Positions 10,468 to 20,963 of a stretch of DNA of 64,000 nucleotides are shown one piece after another. Under the pieces are notes generated by a model. The model did no database searches. It was not told the DNA's origin and worked only from the letters and a program-made list of their open reading frames with translations. Position numbers and translations under genes: made by a program. Positions within the stretch are counted from its first letter, which is position 1. Each line of letters begins with the position of its first letter. This stretch comes from Septoria linicola (Eukaryota; Ascomycota; Dothideomycetes; Mycosphaerellales; Mycosphaerellaceae), in contig CP099429.1 in the NCBI GenBank assembly GCA_024114885.1, positions 1,488,001 to 1,552,000 on the forward strand, in the 5' to 3' direction.

Positions 10468-12981
10468 TCAGCAAGCACCTTCAAAAAAATGCTGGCGATA
10501 AGCCTCCATCTTTTCCGGGCAGAATCCCGTAAGCTCGAAATTCTGGTACAAGTCCAGCAGTGGCAATGTAGGCTGGAAAGACTCGATGGTGTTATTGCGG
10601 CGGAGGTATCGAGGAGCCGGGACCCATTCATTCTTGAGGTTACTGGGCAGGATCGTCCAAGTCAGCTCGTCCCAGTGGTAGACCGCCACGAAGCCTTGCT
10701 CGACGTCTGTCATGATGCATTGTCCTACACCGGGACAGATGGGCACATCGGTGGCTTCCATGTGGTCTGTTAATCGTCTCTCCTCTGCAGGGTTATCGAG
10801 GATGGCTTCGAACCATGCTGCGAGGGCGGTGACCACGACGCCGTTCCATGGTGGAGGGTTGCGGTCCATCAACTCATTGTACAGGAGCTTCAACGACTGG
10901 TGCTTGACTGTTACTCCAAGCTTCAATACGAGCTCGACGGTGCGGAGAAAAGCCAGCATGTGAAGCTCGCGGTTATCTTGCAAAACCTCACGCTTGGTAC
11001 CCACGACCATAAGCGCGCCGACCAGGAACCTCGCCCAGTACGGGCTCAAGCCTTGCGGAGCGGAGGCACTTGTCTGCTGAGCGGAGATAATTTCGAGTAA
11101 TCGCAGCACCTCGTTCCAATCGCTGCTACCGCCGGCAGCAACAAGAAGTATCCCCATAATGTTAGGCTCCATATCGGACTTGCATGGCCTAACCAGAGAC
11201 AGCGTCCAATCGAGAGCAGAGGGATGAACCTCCAGTGTCTTGTCTGGCTTGACGACATCCATGTTCCACAGCTTGACGAGGTTACGTGCCACCACCTCGA
11301 GGTCGGTTATTCTGGTTATGCCATGGCTGAGCAGCATCAAGTTGAGTATTTCGAGCTTCGCAGTGTTAGCATTGGTCAATGCAGCATTGCTTCTCTGCAG
11401 GTCACCCTGCGCCATCTCCTTGTCGGCATTGGCCTGATGAAGCGTCCGCCCAAGTTCCTGGACCTTTTCTTGCTTCTTCTTCGAAGCCTGCTTCTCACGA
11501 TCCAGCTTGGACTCGGTCTTGGTTAAAGCCTCCTCGGCTCGCGTCGTCAACTGCTTCGCTGTTTCAATCTCAGTATGCTGGGAGCGTGTTGTCTCCTTTT
11601 CGCTCTTGAGAGCATCCCGGACACTGTTAAGCTTGTCGCTGAGAGATCTTCGACGTTTCTTTTCGCTCTCGAGAACACCTTCCAACCTCGACTTCTCACC
11701 TTCTAGGCACGGCACCGTGTTACTCTGCAGTTCATTGAGGGAACTCTGCAGCGTGTTGCGATCGATGATCTGGTTTTCCAAGTTATCCTTCTCCTGTGCC
11801 CAGGACTGCCTCTCTTGCTGCAGCTCAGCAGCCGTGTGCTCGAATTGCTTTCTGAAATCATCTCGAGACTTGATATTATCCGCCAGCTCGGTCTCGAGAT
11901 TCTCCGTCTTCTTCTCCAGATGTTCTATCTTGGTCGAACTCGTCTTTATCTGGTTCTCGAGTTCCCCCTGCAATCTCTGCTTGTCGGCATCGATGGCGCT
12001 CTGGTTACCGCTGATCTTAGCCTCCAGACTCTGGTTCGATGATATCAGGCATAAGTTGTGGTTATTCAGATCGTTGAGCGTCCGCCCAAGCCCGCTCACC
12101 CTGCCCTTGTACTCGTTAACAAGCTGTTCATGTGCGTTGGCGACTTCATTGGCTTGTTGGCGAGCAGTGGTGTTAGCATCTTTGACAGCTGTGGCCTTTT
12201 CGTCAAGCAGTGTCTGCCGGATGTGGCTGCAAACATCCCGAGCAGCACTTTCCACGCGATCGACCTCCGCATCATGCCACGATTTCTCGACGCTCGCCTT
12301 CAGCAGTAGGTCGAGCTCGTTCTCTCGGGCCTTCGCGTCAAGGACAGCCTGATTCTGAGTCTTCAGCTCGTCCTCTAGCGTTTTGATGCGCTCTTCGCCC
12401 TTTGTTATCGACTCATCCTTCTCCAAAATCGACTTCGTGAGGGCGTCATTCTGCAGCCGCAGATCCTCTGCACCACTGACCTTTCTGTCAAGTGCTCGGA
12501 CACGGGCAAAGACTTCGGCAAGAGTCCACTTCGATTTGTCATCGCTGCCCATGAGGACACGCAGCTCACTGAGGTCGAAGTTATCATCGGCTTCCAATAC
12601 CGCCGCTGTTGTCGCTGAAACACCAAATGCAATCTTGATGTTATTGTACGCGTTCAACTGGCAATCTCTCCAGAAACCGACTTGCTTGTCGAGAAATGTT
12701 AACAGACGCAGGCACGTCTGCTGGTTCATGGTTTGCTCTTTCATACTCGCCGTTTCGGCACCACGCACACGGACGGCCAGGTGTTCATTGATATCCTGAG
12801 CCAATGGTGTCTTTGTCAAGCGATCGAGGGACTTCAAGGCGTAGCGGTTGTTGAAGTTAACAGTGTCCAGGTCCTCAGTCAAGCCATCCAGTGCTGGCAG
12901 AGCTGGACCATTCTTCTGCGTCTGCTGGTTCACCTGCACCCTGTAGGTCCGGTCTTGTCGCTTTATCACTTCATGAATCAC
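10468..12981 (-). CDS. Long coiled-coil protein with C-terminal globular domain
   Basis: One uninterrupted frame of about 837 codons. Residues ~165-530 are an almost continuous heptad-rich coiled coil (Glu, Lys, Gln and Leu rich, with ERIKTLEDELKTQNQ and EHLEKKTENLETELADNIK-like stretches). Residues ~540-837 are non-coiled and look globular, ending FCPEKMEAYRQHFFEGAC. The first in-frame codon is GTG at 12981 and the first ATGs are at 12744 and 12729, yet the ~80 residues before them look like genuine protein. An unseen upstream exon is therefore likely, and the true 5' end is uncertain. It is divergent from the gene at 13129. Possible cytoskeletal or scaffold role is only inference from the coiled coil. 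Confidence 0.7.
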   Translation of the reverse strand: MIHEVIKRQDRTYRVQVNQQTQKNGPALPALDGLTEDLDTVNFNNRYALKSLDRLTKTPLAQDINEHLAVRVRGAETASMKEQTMNQQTCLRLLTFLDKQVGFWRDCQLNAYNNIKIAFGVSATTAAVLEADDNFDLSELRVLMGSDDKSKWTLAEVFARVRALDRKVSGAEDLRLQNDALTKSILEKDESITKGEERIKTLEDELKTQNQAVLDAKARENELDLLLKASVEKSWHDAEVDRVESAARDVCSHIRQTLLDEKATAVKDANTTARQQANEVANAHEQLVNEYKGRVSGLGRTLNDLNNHNLCLISSNQSLEAKISGNQSAIDADKQRLQGELENQIKTSSTKIEHLEKKTENLETELADNIKSRDDFRKQFEHTAAELQQERQSWAQEKDNLENQIIDRNTLQSSLNELQSNTVPCLEGEKSRLEGVLESEKKRRRSLSDKLNSVRDALKSEKETTRSQHTEIETAKQLTTRAEEALTKTESKLDREKQASKKKQEKVQELGRTLHQANADKEMAQGDLQRSNAALTNANTAKLEILNLMLLSHGITRITDLEVVARNLVKLWNMDVVKPDKTLEVHPSALDWTLSLVRPCKSDMEPNIMGILLVAAGGSSDWNEVLRLLEIISAQQTSASAPQGLSPYWARFLVGALMVVGTKREVLQDNRELHMLAFLRTVELVLKLGVTVKHQSLKLLYNELMDRNPPPWNGVVVTALAAWFEAILDNPAEERRLTDHMEATDVPICPGVGQCIMTDVEQGFVAVYHWDELTWTILPSNLKNEWVPAPRYLRRNNTIESFQPTLPLLDLYQNFELTGFCPEKMEAYRQHFFEGAC

Positions 12982-13128
12982 GACCGCGGCGCGCGTAGGT
13001 AGATCAGATCACCGCCAAAGGATTCGCTGATGTTGACCATCACTCCTGTCTCTGCAGCCTTGGCGCGCCTTCACCTTCCCAGCGAACTCTCTGAAACTTG
13101 ACAACCTCCACGCCACTGAATACCCACC

Positions 13129-14182
13129 ATGGCTAACAACATGAATGACCCTTTGGATGAGGTGCGGGACCTCCTACTGGACAAACAGAAAACCGCGGTG
13201 GCCGGGTTTCTTGGCCAGGCATGGCAGGAAAATCCGCAGTACGAATGGTTTAACATCACATTGCTTCGCTCGGCAACGCCAACATCCACGACTGGCAGTA
13301 ACTCCAGCCTACAACCTTCTTCCTCCTCCTCTTCCTCTAACACGGGACTGCCTGGGCTCGGTCGTGGAATGTCCAGCTTGGCCATTGTGCAAGCAGGCGT
13401 ACGGAATAGCACACCCTCCACCAGCAACACCACACCGCCTCCAGCGTCAACCTTGCCCACCAAGGCACTGCCTGGGTGGCGAGCACGCCCAGCAAAGGCT
13501 CCGGCGCCAGAAGTAACAATGGCCACACTCCTGAGAGATCTTTTGGTGATGGATCCACAGAGCAACGAGATTGTGGACGCTGCGACCCTTAACATCAACT
13601 TACGGAGAAGTCAGCCTCCGATACAAGAGGTTGGCTGACGTGCCAGAGGGTGTCATCTATGGCACGTTAACCATGTACTCGCGATGGTGCAGCGAGGACG
13701 AAGTATCAGCGCTGCGGTGCGGTAACTCCACATTCTACGCCGATCTCTTCGACTACGAACTGCATTCTTACAAGCAGGGGCGCCTCGCGCCAGATAACAG
13801 CCCGGGCAGTGAGCAAGCTGTCGCATTCGCCCAGGCGTGCACAAACATCCTTGCTCGTATCGCAAATAGCGAGTGGCCACACATTCCGCAGTATGTTGAA
13901 AGTGGATACGTTGAAGAAGAAGAAGAAGATGCTGATGGTGATCAAGGTAACCAAGTGCACGACAACGATGAAGGTGGAGTGCTCGTCGGAGAAGGGGGAG
14001 AGGTGGGGGACATTAACAATAACGTCGGCGCCAATGACACCACTGTCGGTCGTTTGTTAGACAACAGCGATGCCATATTCTTGATGTCAAAATCCTCCAT
14101 ACTTCGCTGCAGGAATGAAGTGGGCACTGCACGATTATCCGAGACGTCTTGGCTTCGTCGACCACACGATGCCGAAACTTGA
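13129..14182 (+). CDS. Hypothetical protein with Ser-rich and acidic tracts (two exons proposed)
   Basis: ATG at 13129 in strong context (caccATGG). The first frame runs through a Ser-rich low-complexity stretch (residues ~62-75). Continuity with the second frame, which carries RLADVPEGVIYGTL and a Glu/Asp run (YVEEEEEDADGDQG), requires a one-base frame change. Removing 13513-13627 (GTAACA...CAAG, 115 nt) restores one frame of 312 codons, and I propose that intron; a sequence error near 13600 is the alternative. No catalytic motif recognised. The C-terminal part after the acidic run is short and unremarkable. Confidence 0.5.
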
Positions 14183-14623
14183 GTGGCTCCAAACTTGTCC
14201 CACCACTCCAGACCTTTGACAATCATGCCATGCACATGTGCCTTGTGATAGCATCCTGCCAATCCACACGAATCGGTGCTCTACCTCCCACACATGCTCC
14301 ATGACCTGAGGTCCAAATCCCCTAGCCTCATCGTTCAATACATTGGCACTAGCTGTGGCCAGCTATGGGAGCTTCGCTAGTGCCGAGAAAGGCAAATACC
14401 AGGAATATGAGTGGGGTACTCCGCCTGCCCCACGACGATCATGGGACTTGCTCGATCGTCAGTCCATGGATGATGCATTTGATTAGCGCTTCCAGGCAGC
14501 TTGTCGTGGTCCACATTCTCACAATCGCCGAACTGGGACACGAACATACCACGCGCCAAGGGCATCGCCCGCAAACCATTGACCTGGAGGTATTGTTGCG
14601 GTAGATGGTCTGTGACCGAAACG

Positions 14624-14630
14624 TATATAA
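14624..14630 (+). promoter_or_regulatory. TATA box of the secreted repeat-peptide gene
   Basis: TATATAA lies 106 bp before the ATG at 14736. It is followed by an A- and C-rich leader (cacaacaaaaatcaacact) typical of a fungal 5' UTR. This is the clearest core promoter in the window and suggests a strongly or conditionally expressed gene. Confidence 0.6.
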
Positions 14631-14735
14631 TGCTTCTCGCCTACAACTCAAGAAGCCACACAAGATCTCATCAGACAACGATCAGCACAACTTGCATTTA
14701 GCACAACAAAAATCAACACTGTTCATCAATTCAGC

Positions 14736-15198
14736 ATGCCGAGCCTCACCCAATTGGCCTTCGCCATACTACTCTGCCTCTCATGCGCCTTTGCCGCGCC
14801 AATCAATCACGAGAAGAGGCATCCCGCCCCTTTGAATTGGGGAGGATGGGGAGGCAATGGCGATGGACTCGGTTCACTTGGAGGCTGGATCTTTGGCGGC
14901 AAGTTTCCTGTCAAACGAGACGACGATGATCTCAACAGACGACACCCAGTGCGAATGAAGTGGGGATCGTTCGGATCCGACGGTGATGGATTAGGCAGCC
15001 TCGGTGGCTGGATATTTGGCAGCATTTCCTGTTCGACGCAGGGATGCTGCAGCTGGTCTTGCGAAAAGAGATCCAGTCCGCATGAAGTGGGGATCTTTTG
15101 GTTCTGATTGCGATGGACTCGGCTCACTGGGAGGTTGGATCTTTGGCAACAAGTTCCCGATTCGCCGTAGCCCAACTGCTGCAGAGGTTGAGGCCTGA
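14736..15198 (+). CDS. Secreted Kex2-processed repeat peptide precursor, frameshifted
   Basis: ATG at 14736 starts a signal peptide (LTQLAFAILLCLSCAFA, cleavage likely after residue 20) and a short pro-region ending HEKR. Three repeats follow, each about 33 residues, built on W-G-x-x-G-x-x-G-D-G-L-G-S-L-G-G-W-I-F-G and separated by dibasic sites (KR28, KR61, RR69, later RRR, KR and RR) that Kex2-type proteases cut. Repeat 2 breaks near codon 96 (15021): compared with repeats 1 and 3 it lacks two bases just after GGCAGCA, so the original frame stops at 15107 while repeat 3 continues in the +1 frame to 15198. Architecture matches fungal KEP or dikaritin-like RiPP precursors and repeat pheromone precursors, but the core sequence is unfamiliar to me. 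It may be a recent pseudogene or an assembly error. Confidence 0.7.
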
Positions 15199-15970
15199 TC
15201 GTGCATACGATCCTGCGTGGAGGAGCTCGAGAGTGTTCAGCGTCAGATCTTGGGGACTGGAGTCGTGGGATCGGAATCGGATATGTTTGGGATTGCGGTG
15301 AAGACGGCGTTCATCATGTGAGCCCTAAGAGAGGATGTGTCGGGATCGTGGGTTGGTGACATTGAGCCACTTCTGTAGCCTTTCTTCTCAGTCAAGGAGC
15401 CGCACTGCGAATGCAGCTTTACGACATGTCTGCCACTCGTTGACCCGCTTCCTGTGCACTTGAATTCCACTCCTGCATGCATCCTTTGACTCGTGTCTGC
15501 CGTGGACCTTGGATTGGAAGAAGTAAATCGGACGTGACTCAGCCGAGGTAGCAAGGAGTTTGCAGGAGTTGCTGGAGAAGTTCGACGTGCAGGTGACTTC
15601 AGTAAGTGGTGCGCATGCTTGGCAAAGCTGCCACAAAGGCCGTATCCTTCTGGACACTCCCTTTAGACTTCAACTGAGCAACAAGTCTTGACAAAGCCTG
15701 AGTGTAGCCAGGATAGTTTTCGGGCGCTGTGTTGCTGGCAGCGCGCTCAGTTCGGCAGAACGCGGTCAAGTCGAAGTGAGGGGCTTGCTGCACAATCAAG
15801 CAGGTAGGCCATTTGCATGCGAACGGCGTGGGAAGATCGCGGGTAGCTGCGTAGAATACACCAGTTCTCGGTCGCACCTTCCAGATTTCACGTTTGTCAA
15901 CGCCTCAGTTTTGAAGCATACCGTGGCCGATACATCTTCTATCCGCATGCAGCATCTAACCTCAGCATCA
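15199..15970. other. No clear gene; uncertain antisense open frames
   Basis: Minus-strand frames at 15243-15554 (ending NISDSDPTTPVPKI) and 15599-15877 have mildly protein-like composition but start with non-ATG codons, and I cannot join them with convincing splice sites. The plus-strand frame open from 15776 precedes the ATG of the next gene. I see no RNA gene or repeat. Confidence 0.35.
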
Positions 15971-16762
15971 ATGTGGACCATCGAAGACCTTGTTGCCGTG
16001 TTTGACGGCAGTGCAATCAAAGACGCCGAGGCTCGCAAGATGCAAACGGAGGACGCGTATGAAGCGACTATATGCATCCTGCAGAAAATTGACTCTACTA
16101 GGCGAGGCGATCCAGTTCGAGCGAAGAAGGTATGTCGCTCGAGTCTCGGGAGACTCGCCATATCTCGCCTAGAGCCCACTAAATCCCAGAACCAGATCAT
16201 CCGCGATTCGCTGGCATTGCATGACGAGCTAAGTATAGCACTGCACCAAGCAAACACAGACCTGCTGGCGACTCAGCAGCGTATGCGAGACGTCCATACA
16301 GTCCAAGAGCAGCTCGTCAGACTGTACATGCAAGTGATTGCTGGAGTCAACATCAGAGTAATAATCCCGCACTCAACAACGCACTCACAGCTGACACGGC
16401 AACAGCCAGAGGATGTGGCTGCAGAGCTCCCCAATGACCTTGTTTCCGCCGCCATGAAGGCCAACTACGGAGGCGCCAGGAGAGTTAGCCGGAGGATGAA
16501 AGCGTATCCCATCGTGCAGAACTTTAATGAAGCTCGGAGGCGGTTGGACAGGAGGACGTTGTGTGAGCTTGCTACGGAGGGCGTTAGGGATTTCCCAAAC
16601 ATGACAAGGGTGCGCGGGATCCTTTCAGCAGAGCGGACTCGCAGGGCCAGTGTAGATGAGGGTGACGGGCTCGTGGCTGAGCCTACGGTGGCCGGCTCAA
16701 CAGATGGAGGGAGCGCTGAGTCAAGCTCGCCACATGTAGAGGCCCTCTCGATGCGGAAATAG
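15971..16762 (+). CDS. Hypothetical protein, about 240 aa
   Basis: Starts at ATG 15971 (MWTIEDLVAVFDGS) or, less likely, 15947. A consensus donor GTATGT at 16130 with acceptors at 16189 (CCCAG) and 16195 suggests an intron of 60 or 66 nt; both are multiples of three, so the frame stays open either way. The middle is helical (SLALHDELSIALHQANTDLL), then a basic segment (RRVSRRMKAYPIVQNFNEAR) and a Ser/Gly-rich tail. I recognise no domain. It is convergent with the RNase T2 gene, whose stop lies 114 bp further on. Confidence 0.5.
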   Translation: MWTIEDLVAVFDGSAIKDAEARKMQTEDAYEATICILQKIDSTRRGDPVRAKKVCRSSLGRLAISRLEPTKSQNQIIRDSLALHDELSIALHQANTDLLATQQRMRDVHTVQEQLVRLYMQVIAGVNIRVIIPHSTTHSQLTRQQPEDVAAELPNDLVSAAMKANYGGARRVSRRMKAYPIVQNFNEARRRLDRRTLCELATEGVRDFPNMTRVRGILSAERTRRASVDEGDGLVAEPTVAGSTDGGSAESSSPHVEALSMRK

Positions 16763-16876
16763 ACTCCTCTTCACTGCGTTGAGCCTTCATCGCGCAAAGA
16801 TGCACGGTGGTATTGCGGACTTCCGGTATGGAAGGGCTGTGATCTAACACTGTATTGGACTGTCTATATTCTATCT

Positions 16877-18208
16877 CTACTTGCTCTGCCATTGTATCGT
16901 CACACCTGCAGAGTGACTGCTTCCGGTGTACACCTTCACTTGAGTGCTTCCACTAGGCGCTGAGTCGGCGGAGAAAGTATCAGATCCACCCGCCTGCAAA
17001 GTGTTGCCATCGGCCGTAAACACAGTGCTGAACACACCAGAGCCACAGCTCAAAGCCCCCGATACAATTCCACAGCTTCCTTTGCTTGACTTCAGGGTGA
17101 AGCCATCACCAGAAGCGGTAGCAGTGATAGTGGCGCAGGTTCCAGAGGTATACCAGGTACCGGCCGAAATGATGCAGCCCTTTTGGCTACCACCAGTCAC
17201 AACGTTGAGGAATCCTGACCCAGAAAACGCCTCGCCTGGCAATGAGGTCGGCTGAGCACCCCCAGAAGTGCTTGTTGAAGTTGGCGATCCTCCACTTCCA
17301 CCCTTTGGCAAGTACTCGATACCTGTGCTGGGGCAATTCGATCGAGTAAGGCTGTCGACAGGCACAAACTCGCCTGTTTGCACAGATCCACGAACATTGT
17401 AAAAGTACCACGCTTCATCAACAGCACCGGAGCGGCAGCCGATATAGGGGGTCTTGCCTCCGTGATTCTTGGCGAGTGCTTGCTGGAGTTGGGAAAGAGT
17501 GTACGTCGTGCTAGTGGAAGGTGTGATGCCAGCTTCAGCCAGCCAGTCGTAAGTTGGAAGGGTCTTGAATGTGTCGACGACCTTTTGAAAGAAGTCTGGC
17601 ACTTCTTCTGTTGGCTGATAGCTGGTGTAGCAGTCCGGGTCTAATGTCGAGATGCAAGTACCTGCAGCTTGTCAGCAAGAGCATGATCGTGCTTTGTGAA
17701 GGAGAACCAACCATGCTTGCTCCACTCATGCTCCCAAAACGTCTCGGCAGATCCAGAGTTGCTCTGCCAGTAAGTGTTCATGTAGCTGACAAGATCTTGC
17801 TTGCCAGCTGCATTCAAGATCTGAGTAATGTTGGTGTAGGCACGGCGATCGTCGCAGTTCGCCTCGTAAGTGCCATCGCAGTTGTCCGGCCAGAGACCTG
17901 TACAGTGTTAGCCAAATTCTCGACATTTTGACACAAGTCCTACCGTGAATGGTCCAGCTGTCCGATGGACCAACAACAGGGTCTGTATCCCAGAACTGCG
18001 TAAGCAGTAGAGCGCCACCGGGAGAGTTGAAGCAGCAGAGATCGGACTGGGCTGTTGTGTTCTGGCAAGAAAGCTGTGGGCTGTTGCAAGTGGCTGAAGC
18101 TCCAAAGCTATCCCGCCTGTCCACTGGGCTCTGCATATAGCCCAGAACTGACTGAGCAGCCGTGAGGCCGGAAAGCGCCACTTTGGAGAGAGTCCGTACC
18201 GAAGGCAT
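16877..18208 (-). CDS. Secreted ribonuclease T2 with C-terminal extension
   Basis: Three exons: 18208-17944, 17897-17712 and 17661-16877, with introns of 46 and 50 nt; splicing gives one frame of 411 codons. Both RNase T2 active-site blocks are present and each spans a splice junction: CAS I as WTIHGLWPDNC and CAS II as FWEHEWSKHGTC, supplying the catalytic histidines and Glu/Lys. T2 enzymes cleave single-stranded RNA through a 2',3'-cyclic phosphate in secreted or vacuolar compartments. The N-terminus from 18208 is signal-peptide-like; an in-frame ATG at 18280 is possible. After the catalytic domain (ending near IEYLPK) there is a Gly/Ser/Thr linker and a ~110-residue Cys-containing domain, as in many fungal RNase T2-like proteins. 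It is divergent from the hydratase gene. Confidence 0.92.
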
Positions 18209-18689
18209 GTTATCGGTGATGTTCTTCAGACTCTTCGCCTGGGCAGTCAGGTCCATTTGTACTGCGTGCGGCCAGGCCATGACGATCTACAGCTTCACAA
18301 CCTTCCTCTTTGGTAGAGTCGTCCGTGGAGAGTTCCCTAGTCGACCTGCACAATAGGCGAATACTTGCATCTAAAGGTCGTGTCGTGCATTCCAATCGCC
18401 ATCTAGCAGCAGAGCCGGTCGCAGTCTGTCAACGCGAGACACGCAGGCATCCAGTTGTCTTGTTCTCACGCGGGACAGTCATCCGGACGCGCTCCTTGCT
18501 TCGAATGTCTGGTGGACGCGTGCGCAGATGATTGGGTTGAGTTGGAGATAAGAGTGTCGATCTGCCGTTCAGGGCCGTTCCTGCATGAGTTGGCAGGGCT
18601 TGTGTGGCTTGTGTCGGAGAGGACGCACAACGCTGTGTGAGACGGACGCGCGCCGACCATGTCATGCTGCTGCCCATCAGACAACAGTC

Positions 18690-19675
18690 ATGGTGTTCTT
18701 CGCAATCGCCAGACGTGGCGGCAACAGCAGTTCTGTTCTACGATGTGTGAGACAGTATAGTTCTAGCTCGGCATCTGGGGGATCGCTGTCATCGCCCGTC
18801 AAAATCTCGTCCATCCCAGCACCGCACACGGGCTCGATCACGGTTGTGTCACTGAACCGGCCGAAAGCTCGCAATGCCATTTCGCGTCAGCTTCTCACGG
18901 AGCTCAAGGGCGTTGTCGACCAGGTGCACAGTGAAGGTGGCAAGGGAAACACGCGCGCATTGATCCTCACATCCGAGAGCGACGATGCATTCTGTGCTGG
19001 AGCAGACTTGAAGGAGCGGTTGACCTTTACTGAAGACGAGTACACATTCTCCACACACCTGTTCCTGTAGTGTCTGCGCATACTGATTACCGCCCTCATA
19101 GCACTCGTGAGTTTCTGAAGTGTCTGCGAGGTACCTTCTCCCGCCTTTCTACCCTTCCTGTGCCCACCATCTCCGCCGTCAGCAGCACCGCGTTCGGCGG
19201 TGGTTTGGAACTTGCTCTCTGCACAAACTTCCGTGTACTAGCATCGACTGCTGTGGTGGGACTGCCGGAGACCAGGCTGGCTATCATTCCTGGCGCTGGG
19301 GGCACCTTCCGCCTGCCCGCCTTGATCGGCCAGAGCAGAGCACGAGACATGATTCTCACAGGGAGGCGAATCACTGGCGAGGAGGCATACTTCATTGGGC
19401 TCGCAGATAGAATTGTGCAAGTCACTGAAGATGAGATCAAGGGTGGCGCAGGAGTCGCCCGAGGCAAGGTATTTGAACAGGCTGTAGAAATGGCAAAGGT
19501 CATATGTGAGGGCGGGCCTGTCGCCATTCGTGCTGCTATGCAGGCTGTCGACGGCTGGGCCAAGGGAGAAGCGAGCGAGAATGCCGCGTATGATTTGGTG
19601 TTGCCTACGACAGACAGGACCGAGGCTCTCAAGGCCTTTGGGGAGAAGAGAAAGCCCACATTCAAGGGGAGGTAG
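18690..19675 (+). CDS. Mitochondrial enoyl-CoA hydratase / methylglutaconyl-CoA hydratase family
   Basis: Exons 18690-19039 and 19102-19675, intron 62 nt (GTACAC...CATAG, CTGAT branch site), 307 aa. The N-terminus is Arg/Ser-rich without acids (IARRGGNSSSVLRCVRQYSS), typical of mitochondrial import. Crotonase motifs are clear: NRPKARNAIS, the oxyanion-hole CAGADLKE and FGGGLELAL, and the catalytic-loop region ETRLAIIPGAGGTFRLP. The combination resembles AUH-type 3-methylglutaconyl-CoA hydratase (leucine breakdown) more than short-chain beta-oxidation hydratases, but family assignment is firmer than the exact substrate. The C-terminus has no peroxisomal signal, consistent with mitochondria. 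Confidence 0.88.
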
Positions 19676-19978
19676 AGGCCCGGCCGTGCTAGCAATGTGA
19701 ATGTTACGAGCTTCCGCAGTCTGGCATGCGCTCCTGGAACGTCCAGTGACCAGGTAGACCGATATAACAGAAACCGTTTACAACCTTTGATTGCCACGTA
19801 CGATATGACCAGACGATGAGTCCGATCAGCACTTCCGACAGTACAGTGCACCCTAGGATCCCAGGCGTTCCCAAAAGTGCTGCATCAGGAAAGTCGTGCG
19901 CATTCATCGCGGCTCTAGTATCAGCTCTACAATTGCAGAAGTTTACCATCTAGAGACGAGTGTTCCAGCAGCACTGTT

Positions 19979-20631
19979 CTACTTGCTCTGTGCTCCTTGC
20001 GTATTAACCCAATCCCTCCACTCCTTCCACTCTGAGTATGGCAAGGCCACTTTCTTCCCCTCGTACGTCACTAGCTCCCCTCTGCCGTCCTTCCAGACCT
20101 TCTCCCAGCTACTCGAACTTCCGTTCCACCCAGCTTTGCGCATGAGCGACACTAGCGTCTCCTCTTGCGTCCACTCCTGCTCTACTGCAACTGATGGCAG
20201 ATACGTTGCACCGTGTCTTCGTCCACGACTTGTGAACGAGATTCTTATCCCGTGCTTACCAAGCGTCCAGGCCAAAGGGTCGGGCGAAGGTGCGGTGAAG
20301 TTGGTGAGCAAAGTAACTTCTGCTGAGAGGCTGGGAAGAAGTGAGGCTGGTATAGGCGAGAAGCGGGTGTCTTCGAAAGCTCTGTCTCGCAGTCAGTATG
20401 TATGTAACTGAAGATGCTTCTAGTCAAGCATACGATGTAAGAGCATAAGATCTCAATCCATTCTCTAGCTCTTGTGCTTCAAACGTTCCAATGCAGCCAC
20501 GAAGGCTCTTGTGCCCGCTTCTGGAGACAGTGTTCCATGTGATGAATAGCGGATGCTCTTCCTTTTGCTTGCCGGAAAGATCTGACCTCGAGCTCATCGA
20601 GCTGGCAGGGGTTAGTGTGCCCGATGTGTTC

Positions 20632-20669
<38 letters not shown>

Positions 20670-20963
20670 TCCTGCACTGGGCAGACTACTGCTGGAGCTG
20701 CCTGCGCTGTTGGGCGTCTCGCGGTTCAGCAAGCGTGATATCGCAGTCCGTTTGGTAGTGTTCGATGCATCATCTGCCTCGGCGTCGGTCATCTCTGAAT
20801 CATCATCATCTACCTCTGATGGCTGCTCCTCGCCGTTGCCGTTGTTGTTTGTATGATACTGCTCCCACAGCTCTTCCGTCTGTGCGAGACTGAGCGGCTT
20901 TCTACGATCGAACGATGCTGCGAGCGTCTCGAAGCACAACGCACAGTGTGCCTGAGTGGCCAT
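19979..20963 (-). CDS. AMMECR1 family protein
   Basis: Exons 20963-20434 and 20381-19979, intron 52 nt with GTATGC donor and GACAG acceptor. Splicing creates LRSYALTSAFEDTRFSPI, the AMMECR1 core, preceded by the conserved SLRGCIGTF. Total 310 aa. The family is conserved from archaea to human; its biochemical function is unsettled, though a nucleic-acid or redox-related role has been proposed. Here the domain is split by a Ser/Asp/Glu-rich disordered insert after residue ~45 that includes a run of about 11 Ser encoded by a pure trinucleotide repeat. The N-terminal CALCFETL is conserved in fungal members. Start ATG at 20963 is unambiguous. Confidence 0.88.
20635..20667. repeat. (CTG)11 microsatellite coding for polyserine
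   Basis: Eleven uninterrupted CTG triplets on the plus strand, read as AGC (Ser) on the minus strand inside the disordered insert of the AMMECR1 protein. The repeat is pure, so its length is likely to vary between strains without breaking the frame. Confidence 0.9.

Noticed and set aside
11507..12352. 281-codon plus-strand frame rich in Ser and Leu
   Set aside because: Antisense shadow of the coiled-coil gene; its low complexity comes from complementing Glu/Lys/Gln codons.
19096..19851. 251-codon minus-strand frame
   Set aside because: Antisense to the enoyl-CoA hydratase exon 2, which carries clear crotonase motifs.
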